Positions 1 to 7,248 of a DNA stretch of 64,000 nucleotides are shown one piece after another. A model generated the notes under the pieces. That model ran no database searches. It was not told where the DNA came from and worked only from the letters and a program-made list of their open reading frames with translations. The position numbers and the translations under genes are program-made. How positions within the stretch are numbered: the stretch's first letter is position 1; each line of letters opens with the position of its first letter. The DNA is from JBFIHF01 sp964411125 (lineage in GTDB: Bacteria > Myxococcota_A > Bradymonadia > Bradymonadales > Bradymonadaceae), in the NCBI GenBank assembly GCA_964411125.1, contig CAYPJU010000010.1:1-64000 (forward strand). Reading direction: 5' to 3'.

Positions 1-36
1 AACGAGATCGAGAACGAGAACGAGAACGACCACGAG
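1..36. repeat. hexanucleotide repeat, variants of AACGAG
   Basis: Six consecutive hexamers of the form AACGAG/ATCGAG/AACGAC/CACGAG run from the first base of the window, so the array may extend beyond it. It lies just downstream of the four-helix-bundle gene. In either orientation it would encode an acidic or charged repeat, but no open gene is visible here. It is probably a simple-sequence tract at the end of the neighbouring locus. Confidence 0.6.
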
Positions 37-64
37 CGGGCGGCCACAGCCGCCCGCAGCCCCG

Positions 65-379
65 TCACCGGCTGAGCACCGCGAGCATCGCCCCGATGCG
101 TCGCAGGTCGTCCTGCCGCTCGGCGCCACCCGCCAGCCCGACGAGGTCGAGCACCGCGCACGCCTCGGCCGCCGACCCGAGCGCGATGCGGAAGTGGTTT
201 TTCGCCGCGTCCCCTCGTCGACCGGCGCCTTCGGCGATGTTCAGCACGATAGAGTCGGCGGCCCGCAGCGCCTGGCGCCGTAGGTCGGCCGAGCCCCGCG
301 GAAAGCGCGTCGCGCGTAGCCAGCGCGCAAGGGCGACGGCGAGTCGGTAGCAGTCGAGGCGTTCGTGGGTGAAGGTCAT
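65..379 (-). CDS. four-helix-bundle protein of the S23 / 23S rRNA intervening-sequence family
   Basis: A 104-aa protein. The N-terminal stretch 'FTHERLDCYRLAVALARWLR' and the central segment 'RRQALRAADSIVLNIAEGAG' match the small four-helix-bundle family first noted inside 23S rRNA intervening sequences and now found as stand-alone genes in many bacteria. The molecular function of the family is unknown. The ATG at 379 was chosen because the family-like sequence begins exactly there and a GGAG lies about 8 nt upstream. The reading frame continues further upstream, but that part is Pro/Arg/Ala-rich noise. There is no rRNA in the window, so this is a free-standing copy. Confidence 0.8.
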   Translation of the reverse strand: MTFTHERLDCYRLAVALARWLRATRFPRGSADLRRQALRAADSIVLNIAEGAGRRGDAAKNHFRIALGSAAEACAVLDLVGLAGGAERQDDLRRIGAMLAVLSR

Positions 380-745
380 GGTCGTGTCTCCGCAAAGAGG
401 GGTTCGTGGATGCGGGGCCGCCGGCGCGGCCCTCACCCAACGGGGCGCGTAGCGGGGCCGCGCCGGCGGTGCCGCTTCCGCGAACCCTCGGAGCGGAGGC
501 GCAGACCATGAACGGAGCCCGCGGACGCCGCGCACGGGGCTAACGCCCCGCGCTACGCCGCGCTGCGCGCGGGTGCCCGCGGACGCGGGCAGGATTTGGT
601 GGTGTGCGGGCGATCCGCGGGCTGCGCCCGCGGCAACCAGGCCGGCGCTGCGCGCCGGAACGGCAAACCACAGGCTGCGCCTGCGGGAACAATGAGGGTC
701 TTTCCGGCCTCTGGGGGTATGCGGGCGATCCGCCCCGCTATACGA
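380..745. other. gene-free GC-rich intergenic region with short repeats
   Basis: No credible gene is seen in these 366 bases. The stretch is rich in short inverted repeats such as CCGCGGGCTGCGCCCGCGG near 614-632. A 14-bp direct repeat, TGCGGGCGATCCGC, occurs at 605-618 and again at 720-733. Similar 'GGCTGCGCC(T/C)GCGG' units recur between them. It looks like non-coding repeat-rich DNA between two minus-strand genes. No promoter could be assigned with confidence. Confidence 0.5.
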
Positions 746-1897
746 TCAGACGGGCTCGACCACGGTCTGAACCGCCGATGATCCGTCCCCCTCCCACCGG
801 ATCTCGCTGACGACCTTGCGGTCTGCGACCCACCACGGCTTGCGCGAGGTCACCTCGACACGACAGCCACCGTCTTGCGGGACGACGGACACGTCGCCCA
901 CGGCGTGTCCGATGCCGTCGCCGACGTTCATGCCCCACGTTCCCGACCAGCGCTCGGCGAGAGGGCGCCGGAGGTCGGGGAGCGCCCGGTCGAACCAGAT
1001 TTCGAAGGTGGGGGAGTCGTGCGCGGTCCACTGCCACACCTTCATCTTGCGAATCTCCGTCGGCTCGCCCTCCCCGCCCGCATCGAAACTGAGCGACCGC
1101 AGCGGGTCGTGCTGCACGTAGTTTCCGTGCTCGTAGTTCCACTGACGGCGCACCACGTGGTCTGACTCCATCTGGTGGACCGTCGTGTAGACGCCACCGT
1201 CGAACTTACACCGGTAGTCGGCCTGTCCGATGCCACCCTGGGTCTGCCGCAGCGCCATCTGCATCGGGACCAGACCGGCCACACGGTGAATCTTGCGGCG
1301 CTGGCCGTCGATCGACATCTCGACGGATTTCGCGAAGTTGAGGTGAGGAAGGTGCAGCACCGCCATCACCTGGTTTCTGGAGTGCCCCATCGTGCTACCG
1401 TTCCGCTTCATCTGCAGCGTCGTCGGGCGTTTCCCACGGTAGTGTAGATCGACGTCGAGGCCGTCCCAGTTCCGGTACTGAAAGCGCAGGTCGAGGTACT
1501 TCGCGTCGGAGGTGTCTTCGATGTGCAGCGCTTCTCGGCGTCGGCAAAGAGGCACCTCCGGGAGCCAGTCATCGATGCCGTCGATGTCGGCGACGACCAA
1601 TTGCTCGCCGGTCCCGGCGCGCGCATCCTTTGCGATCCAGACATCGCCCTCGGGCGTCGCGATGCGCGCGAGCTCGTGCATGTCGTAGTCGGGATGGTCG
1701 GTGACGATGACGAGGTCGGTCTCGTAGGTCAGGCCGAAAACGAGAAACGGCAGGACGGGCGCTTCAGCCTCGAATCCTCCGGCGTACTTCGCCCCTGATG
1801 GCTCGATGCTCTGCACCCGTCGCGACACCTCGCCGCCGCGTATGACGGGGCCGGAGGGCAACATTCGGGTGACGGAGAACTTGCTGGCGAGCGACAT
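746..1897 (-). CDS. conserved-looking protein of unknown function
   Basis: A 383-aa soluble-looking protein that I do not recognise. There is no signal peptide and no obvious membrane segment. It is rich in Trp, Asp and His, with blocks such as 'FQYRNWDGLDVDLHYRG' and 'GTWGMNVGDGIGHAVGDV', and a beta-rich composition that could suit a lipocalin-like or carotenoid-hydratase-like barrel; this is speculation. The ATG at 1897 was chosen because the frame upstream is low-complexity Ser/Arg sequence that overlaps the preceding gene on the same strand. It lies 52 nt downstream of the penicillin-binding protein gene, so the two may be co-transcribed. Confidence 0.6.
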   Translation of the reverse strand: MSLASKFSVTRMLPSGPVIRGGEVSRRVQSIEPSGAKYAGGFEAEAPVLPFLVFGLTYETDLVIVTDHPDYDMHELARIATPEGDVWIAKDARAGTGEQLVVADIDGIDDWLPEVPLCRRREALHIEDTSDAKYLDLRFQYRNWDGLDVDLHYRGKRPTTLQMKRNGSTMGHSRNQVMAVLHLPHLNFAKSVEMSIDGQRRKIHRVAGLVPMQMALRQTQGGIGQADYRCKFDGGVYTTVHQMESDHVVRRQWNYEHGNYVQHDPLRSLSFDAGGEGEPTEIRKMKVWQWTAHDSPTFEIWFDRALPDLRRPLAERWSGTWGMNVGDGIGHAVGDVSVVPQDGGCRVEVTSRKPWWVADRKVVSEIRWEGDGSSAVQTVVEPV

Positions 1898-1949
1898 CGA
1901 GGCACCGGTTCGGGGTCGACCGAGGGTACCATCGCGCCCGAGGGCGTCG

Positions 1950-4337
1950 CTACTGCTCGAACTGCTGCAGGAGGAAGTCGGAGGCCTGGGAAGTCGTCTG
2001 CTCGCTCCCCTCCTCGACCGACGCCTCGGCGAACTCTTTCGGCTCGGTCCCGGCGACGAAGACTTCTTCGATGCCGCCGCTGCGAGCGAGCTTGCCGGAC
2101 GCCGGGTCAATGACCGCGGTCACCACGCCGGACTCGGGCGGCTGGAACTTCTGCGGCTCCTCGTTCTCGAGCGCGGTCTTCATGAAGCCGAGCCAGATCG
2201 GTGCGGCGACGCGGCCTCCGTACTCCTTGGCGCCGAGCGACGTGTTGTCGTCGAACCCGGCCCAGACGCCAGCGACGAGCTGCGGGGTGAAGCCGATGAA
2301 CCAGGCGTCCTGCGCCTCGTTGGTCGTGCCGGTCTTCCCGGCGACCGGGTGGCCGAGCTCCCGGACCTCGGGCGCCGTACCGCCGCGGCGCACGCCGTTG
2401 GAGTCGGTGTAACCCGAGACCGGCGCCTGCAGGATCTCGTTGAGGACGTAGGCGACCGACGGGTCGAGCACGCGCTCGAACTTCGTCTGGAAGCGCTCGG
2501 TGTCGCCGCGCGCCGACTCGACCTTGGTGATGAACAACGGGTCGGCGTACATCCCGCCGCTGGCGAAGGTCGCGTACGCGTTGGTCATCTGCAGCGGGTT
2601 CAGCTCGGACGACCCGAGCGCCATCGTGTAGTTGTCGACCATCTCGCCGCGGACGCCCATGCGCCGCGCGAAGTCCTGGACGGGGTCGATGCCGAGGTCC
2701 ATCAGCAGCCGAACGGCGACGACGTTGCGGCTACCGCCCAGCGCCTCGCGCATCCGGATCGGTCCGCGCCAGGTGTTGTCGGAGTTCTTCGGCGACCACG
2801 TCTTGCCGCCGTGCATCGGGACGACGGCCGGGCTGTCGAGGATGAGCGACGCGGCGGTGAACTTCTTCGACTCGAGCGCGGCGCCGTAGACGAACGGCTT
2901 GAACGTCGAGCCGGTCTGCCGCTTCGCCTGCGTGGCGTGGTTGTACTCGTTGAACGAGTAGTCGAACCCGCCGACCATCGCGACCACGCCGCGCGTCTTC
3001 GGATCGATCGCGACGAGCCCCGCCTCGGGGCCCGTTGCGTAGCGCGCCTTGATCGGTTCGCCCTCCCCGCCCAGCTCGACGATCTGGACGCGCAGGACGT
3101 GCCCGCGGAGCAGCATGTCGCCGAGCTTCTCCTCGGTGCACTCGACACCGTCGAAGATGCGCGAGCGCGGCTCGAGCAGCAGCACGGCGTCCTGTTTGCC
3201 GATCTTCAGCCGCACCAGGCCGCTGTCGGCGTCGACCGACGAGACGACGGCGTCGTAGAGCGCATGAAGTTTCAAGGATCCGTCTTTCGAACGCTTCCGG
3301 ATCTTCTGGTCGACGGACTTCAGGAACCCGTCGATGTCCTTGTCGGCGAGCTTCTTCTGCGGGCGATAGTACTTCTTTCGCTCGTCGTAGCTGCGCAGGC
3401 CGTCACGAAGCGCCTTGTTCGCCGCCTTCTGCTCGGCGACCTCGAGCGTCGTGTAGACGCGGAGCCCGCCGCCTCGCACGCGCTCGTCGCCGTACTTGTC
3501 GACCAGCAGTTTTCGGACGTGCTCGGTGTAGAACGGCGCAAACCAGAGGTAGGGCTGCGCCTTGTCGCGGTCGGCGAGCTTCGGGGTCACCTCCAACGCC
3601 GAGCGGTACTCGGCCTCCTCGATGAAGCCCTTCTCCCACAACTGGTCGAGGACGAACTTGCGACGCTTCGCGGCCCGCTCGGGGTGGCGAAACGGCGTAT
3701 GCCGCTCGGGCGACTGTGTCAGCCCGGCGAGCGTCGCCGCTTCGGGCAGCGACAGCTCACCGACGCCCTTGCCGTAGTAGACGCGCGCAGCCTCTTCGAC
3801 CCCGTTGACGCCGTGCCCGAGATAGATCGTGTTGAGGTAGAGATAGAGGATGTCTTCCTTCGAGAGGTTCTGCTCGATCTGCCGGGCGAGGATGATCTCT
3901 TTGATCTTCCGCTCGATCGCCCGCTCGGGCGTGAGCATCAGATTCTTCACGACCTGCTGGGTGATCGTGGACGTCCCCTTCACCCCGACGTCGAAGCGAA
4001 CCGCGTAGTAGAACGCGCGGACCATGCCGAGCCAGTCGATCCCTTCGTGCTTCATGAAGTCCGCATCTTCTGCGGCCATGAAGGAGTAACGAACGTGGAG
4101 TGGGATCTTCTCGAGCGGGACGACCGTTCGCTTCGCGCCGGGGGTGAAGTACTCCGCGATCACCTCGCCCTCGGCAGAGTAGACGCGGGACATCTGGGGC
4201 GGGTCGAAGTCGTCGCGCTCCATCAGCCGCGGAAGGTCGCGCCCGTACCAGTAGAAGATCCCGGCGAGCGCGCTGGCTCCGACCACGGCCCCGACGATCC
4301 CGAGGATCAGCGACCACTTTACGATTCGTTTCAGCAT
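1950..4337 (-). CDS. mrcA: class A penicillin-binding protein (PBP1A type): bifunctional peptidoglycan glycosyltransferase/transpeptidase
   Basis: A 795-aa inner-membrane protein that polymerises lipid II into glycan strands and cross-links their peptides in the periplasm. Residues 8-30 form the N-terminal membrane anchor. The glycosyltransferase domain follows, with catalytic Glu90 in 'EDADFMKHEGID' and the 'GTSTITQQVVKN' motif. The transpeptidase domain has the three penicillin-binding motifs: STFK (Ser477), SRN, and KTGTT near the C-terminus. Between them lies an inserted OB-like region, as in PBP1A. Length and order fit PBP1A. The start at 4337 is an ATG directly before the membrane anchor. 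The C-terminal tail is acidic and Gln-rich. Confidence 0.95.
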   Translation of the reverse strand: MLKRIVKWSLILGIVGAVVGASALAGIFYWYGRDLPRLMERDDFDPPQMSRVYSAEGEVIAEYFTPGAKRTVVPLEKIPLHVRYSFMAAEDADFMKHEGIDWLGMVRAFYYAVRFDVGVKGTSTITQQVVKNLMLTPERAIERKIKEIILARQIEQNLSKEDILYLYLNTIYLGHGVNGVEEAARVYYGKGVGELSLPEAATLAGLTQSPERHTPFRHPERAAKRRKFVLDQLWEKGFIEEAEYRSALEVTPKLADRDKAQPYLWFAPFYTEHVRKLLVDKYGDERVRGGGLRVYTTLEVAEQKAANKALRDGLRSYDERKKYYRPQKKLADKDIDGFLKSVDQKIRKRSKDGSLKLHALYDAVVSSVDADSGLVRLKIGKQDAVLLLEPRSRIFDGVECTEEKLGDMLLRGHVLRVQIVELGGEGEPIKARYATGPEAGLVAIDPKTRGVVAMVGGFDYSFNEYNHATQAKRQTGSTFKPFVYGAALESKKFTAASLILDSPAVVPMHGGKTWSPKNSDNTWRGPIRMREALGGSRNVVAVRLLMDLGIDPVQDFARRMGVRGEMVDNYTMALGSSELNPLQMTNAYATFASGGMYADPLFITKVESARGDTERFQTKFERVLDPSVAYVLNEILQAPVSGYTDSNGVRRGGTAPEVRELGHPVAGKTGTTNEAQDAWFIGFTPQLVAGVWAGFDDNTSLGAKEYGGRVAAPIWLGFMKTALENEEPQKFQPPESGVVTAVIDPASGKLARSGGIEEVFVAGTEPKEFAEASVEEGSEQTTSQASDFLLQQFEQ

Positions 4338-4428
4338 GAGACCGCGCTCGACGAGGAGTCGGCCGCTCGTCCGCCTCCCGGACTACGGCCGTCCGTACAA
4401 CGGTGACGACGAGGAATCGAATTCCCGT

Positions 4429-4755
4429 TCAAGCCGCGGCGGCCATCCCGTTCATCGTCGACATCTTCTGCGCGAACATTTCGAGCCACGGCGCATCTTC
4501 GGATGCGACTCTCACTCGATAGCGGAAGACGCGCGTACCGTCGCTCCCGTCGACGGCGAGGGCTCGGCGACCGACGACTTCCATACGGAGGTTGCACTGT
4601 TGCCGACTGCTCGAGACGAGCGCGGTGAGCTGTATCACCTCTCCGTCGGCGAGCTCGAAGCCTGCGAGGAAGTGAAGCTCTCCGCCTCGACGGCGATGAT
4701 TGACCTGGGCGAGAAATTCCGATTCGTCGTCGAAACGACAGACTACGCGACGCAT
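4429..4755 (-). CDS. small PilZ-like domain protein
   Basis: A 108-aa protein whose length and beta-rich pattern (for example 'GGELHFLAGFELADGEVIQL', then 'RVFRYRVRVASED') resemble the short PilZ-like proteins common in myxobacteria. The canonical c-di-GMP-binding RxxxR and (D/N)xSxxG motifs are not intact, so nucleotide binding is doubtful. The ATG at 4755 is preferred over an in-frame GTG at 4761 because AAGGAG sits 5-6 nt upstream of the ATG and overlaps the GTG. The gene is upstream of the PBP1A gene on the same strand, separated by 91 nt. Confidence 0.5.
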   Translation of the reverse strand: MRRVVCRFDDESEFLAQVNHRRRGGELHFLAGFELADGEVIQLTALVSSSRQQCNLRMEVVGRRALAVDGSDGTRVFRYRVRVASEDAPWLEMFAQKMSTMNGMAAAA

Positions 4756-4862
4756 GTGCACTCCTTACCTTCCATGGCGATGGTGCGCGGTATAACTAGG
4801 ATGTAGACGGTAGATGTCCTACACCCAGTATCTGCCGCTTCGAGCGACCCGCAATTTTTTTC

Positions 4863-5642
4863 ATGAACGAACTCGACCTGCCGATCTGGATGTACGCACT
4901 CGCTGTGCTCGGCGGCGGCTTTGCGGGCGCCATCAACACGATCGCCGGGAGTGGGTCGCTCATCACCCTCCCCCTCTTCGTGTTGATGGGGCTTCCGGCG
5001 AGCGCGGCGAACGCGACGAACCGCGTCGGGGTGACGATCCAGAACATCGTGAGCCTCTCGACGCTGAAGCGCCGGGGGGCGCTCGACCTATCGGGTTCTG
5101 CGCCGTTCGCCGGAGCGACGCTCCTCGGTGCGGTCGCGGGGGCGCTCGTCGCGGTGAACGTGGACGAGCGCTTCCTCAACCTCACGATCGGCCTCGTCAT
5201 GCTGACGATGCTCGTCGTGCTGTGGCGCAACCCACGGCAGTTCATCGAGGAAGCGGCGCGGGAGCCGCGCCTGGGGCCCCTCCCCTCCTTCTTCGTCTTC
5301 TTCGGCATCGGGTTCTACGGCGGGTTCATCCAGGCGGGGGTAGGCATCTTGCTCCTGACCGCGCTCGTCCTCGGCGCAGGGCTGGCGCCCGTCAAATCAA
5401 ACGGTATCAAGCTCGCCGTGACGCTCCTCTTCACCGCAGTAGCGCTCGCGATCTTCGCGTGGAACGGTCAGGTCGACTGGCAGCTCGGCGCGATCGTGGC
5501 ATCGGGCCAGGCGCTCGGGGCGTGGCTCGCGGCTCGCTTCCTCGCCGACAGCAAGTCGGCGGGGCTCTGGATGCGGCGTGTTCTGATCGCGGTGGTCTCC
5601 GTGAGCGCCGCCGCCTTCGTCTACCGCGCCGTCGCGGCCTGA
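4863..5642 (+). CDS. TauE/SafE family membrane permease (sulfite/organosulfonate exporter-like)
   Basis: A 259-aa integral membrane protein with about eight hydrophobic helices. The N-terminal glycine-rich segment 'GGGFAGAINTIAGSGSLITL' is characteristic of TauE/SafE (formerly DUF81), and the second half-repeat has 'FGIGFYGGFIQAGVGILLL'. Members export sulfite, sulfoacetate or related C2 compounds, but the substrate cannot be read from the sequence and no sulfur-metabolism gene is adjacent. The ATG follows an unusual run of seven Ts and has no strong ribosome-binding site. The gene is divergent from the PilZ-like gene. Confidence 0.88.
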   Translation: MNELDLPIWMYALAVLGGGFAGAINTIAGSGSLITLPLFVLMGLPASAANATNRVGVTIQNIVSLSTLKRRGALDLSGSAPFAGATLLGAVAGALVAVNVDERFLNLTIGLVMLTMLVVLWRNPRQFIEEAAREPRLGPLPSFFVFFGIGFYGGFIQAGVGILLLTALVLGAGLAPVKSNGIKLAVTLLFTAVALAIFAWNGQVDWQLGAIVASGQALGAWLAARFLADSKSAGLWMRRVLIAVVSVSAAAFVYRAVAA

Positions 5643-5705
5643 GTCTGGGCGCGGTCACTCGATTTGGGAGCGACAGCCGACCAGAGATGCTGTTAAGCTC
5701 TTCCC

Positions 5706-7097
5706 GTGGATACTGAAACGCAGGAACTTGCGGGCCAGCTTTCCACGCTCGAGGGGAGAAACATCGCGGGTCGGTTCTTGCTGGACCGCATGCTCGGGCG
5801 AGGGGGATTCGGGGCCGTCTACGAAGCGCTGCAGTTGTCGATCGGAAGACACTGCGTGGTCAAAGTGCTGGTCCCGAATGCGCTGCTGGACCACGACAAC
5901 ATCGGCCGCTTCGAACGCGAAGCGCGCCTGACGTCGAAACTCGCCCACCCAAACACGGTTGTCATCTACGACTTCGGCATCGACGAGGCGTCGGGGCTCT
6001 TGTTTCTCGCGATGGAGCACATCGACGGCTGCTCGATCCACGAGCTCGTCGAGCGGCGAGGTGCGCTGCCGATCGACGACGTCGTCCACATCGTCCATCA
6101 GTCCGCACGCTCGCTGCACGACGCGCACGAGCACGGCATGGTCCACCGAGACGTGAAGCCACGGAACATCATGGTGACGACGCGCGGGGGTGATCCCAAC
6201 TTCGTGAAGGTGATCGATTTCGGGATCGCGCGGTACCGCGACACCGACCGCGAGGCGCGGGTGACGAAGACGGGGGTGGTGATCGGGTCGCCCGCGTTCA
6301 TGGCCCCCGAACAGGTACGCGGGAGTGAGCCGGACCCGCGCGTCGACCAGTACGCTCTCGCGCTCACCGCGGTCTTCATGCTCCTGGGCCGGCCCCTCTT
6401 CCACGGTGACTCGCCGTACGAGGTGGCGATGAAACAGGTCTCTTCGCCGCCCCTGCCGCTACGGATGGTGGATCGCCGCCTTCGTGTGAGCGATGCGTTC
6501 GAGAATGCCATTCTTCGGGCGCTCGCCAAAGATCCGGCCGAGCGGTTCCCGTCGATCCTCGCTTTCGCCAACGAGCTGGCGAGGGCGTCGGGGATGAGCC
6601 ACTCGACCATCCACGATCTGAACGAGTCTCCTCCGACCGACCGTAAGCTGGTCGTCGGCGGGGTGGACGGGCACGCGGAGACGACCGATCTCGTGCGAGA
6701 AGATGGTCCGGTCACCACGATCGACATGGACCGCGTGGTCGTTCGTCCCGCGCCGGTCCTCGCCGGTCGCCACGGTGCGCTCGCCGCGCTGTCGCCGATC
6801 CCTCGCGACGCCGCGGTCCGCGTGGCGCGCAAGGCTTCGAACGACCGCCAGCAGGGACGTGTGCCGCCCCCCTCACCGATCGCGAATCCCTCGCCGCCGC
6901 CCGATCTGGTCCGGGTAGAGGGCCCCACGACGGGTTCCCCCGAAACGCCCGTCCCGGACGATTCCGGACAGGATCCCACGACCGCAGTCCGCGACGACAG
7001 TCGCACCGGGATCTGGCTGGCGTTGGTCGTGGCGGTGGCGGGGACGTTGGCCTTCGCGGCGCTGGTGCTGGTCGTCTACCACCTCGCCGGCGGATGA
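5706..7097 (+). CDS. membrane-anchored Ser/Thr protein kinase
   Basis: A 463-aa Hanks-type kinase. The catalytic domain spans roughly residues 20-290 with the glycine loop 'GRGGFGAV', ATP-binding Lys53, catalytic Asp149 in HRDVKPRN and metal-binding Asp171 in DFG, so it should be active. A Pro/Ser/Asp-rich linker of about 140 residues follows. A C-terminal transmembrane helix (about 433-458) ends only a few residues from the C-terminus, so the kinase faces the cytoplasm with no extracellular sensor domain. The start is a GTG. The substrate is unknown; the large TPR protein immediately downstream is an obvious candidate partner, by context only. Confidence 0.92.
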   Translation: MDTETQELAGQLSTLEGRNIAGRFLLDRMLGRGGFGAVYEALQLSIGRHCVVKVLVPNALLDHDNIGRFEREARLTSKLAHPNTVVIYDFGIDEASGLLFLAMEHIDGCSIHELVERRGALPIDDVVHIVHQSARSLHDAHEHGMVHRDVKPRNIMVTTRGGDPNFVKVIDFGIARYRDTDREARVTKTGVVIGSPAFMAPEQVRGSEPDPRVDQYALALTAVFMLLGRPLFHGDSPYEVAMKQVSSPPLPLRMVDRRLRVSDAFENAILRALAKDPAERFPSILAFANELARASGMSHSTIHDLNESPPTDRKLVVGGVDGHAETTDLVREDGPVTTIDMDRVVVRPAPVLAGRHGALAALSPIPRDAAVRVARKASNDRQQGRVPPPSPIANPSPPPDLVRVEGPTTGSPETPVPDDSGQDPTTAVRDDSRTGIWLALVVAVAGTLAFAALVLVVYHLAGG

Positions 7098-7146
7098 CTC
7101 GACGACGCCGAGCCCTCGCCGAACCGCGCATTTCGCATCGACTGCC

Positions 7147-7176
7147 GGTTGACGCTCCACGGGGTCAACCTACAAT
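7147..7176 (+). promoter_or_regulatory. sigma70-type promoter with an overlapping inverted repeat
   Basis: TTGACG (7149-7154) and TACAAT (7171-7176) are separated by 16 bp, a good housekeeping promoter for the TPR gene starting at 7249. An inverted repeat GGTTGAC (7147-7153) / GTCAACC (7164-7170) covers the -35 box and fills the spacer. A protein bound there would block the promoter. Confidence 0.55.
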
Positions 7177-7220
7177 GGTCCAGCAAATCGCACCTTACGT
7201 ACTCAATATTCGAACCGCGC

Positions 7221-7238
7221 CGGAGTCGTCCGACTCCG
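7221..7238 (+). promoter_or_regulatory. leader dyad next to the ribosome-binding site
   Basis: CGGAGTCG-TC-CGACTCCG is a perfect 8-bp inverted repeat. It lies directly before the GGAG ribosome-binding site of the gene at 7249. It could be an operator or an RNA hairpin limiting translation. Confidence 0.4.
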
Positions 7239-7248
7239 TGGAGTGAAC

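Noticed and set aside
1806..4406. 866-aa open frame on the plus strand
   Set aside because: It is the antisense shadow of the PBP1A gene, which has all catalytic motifs; high GC keeps the opposite strand open.
4336..4806. 156-aa plus-strand frame opposite the PilZ-like gene
   Set aside because: The minus-strand gene has a clear AAGGAG and a coherent domain pattern; the plus frame has neither.
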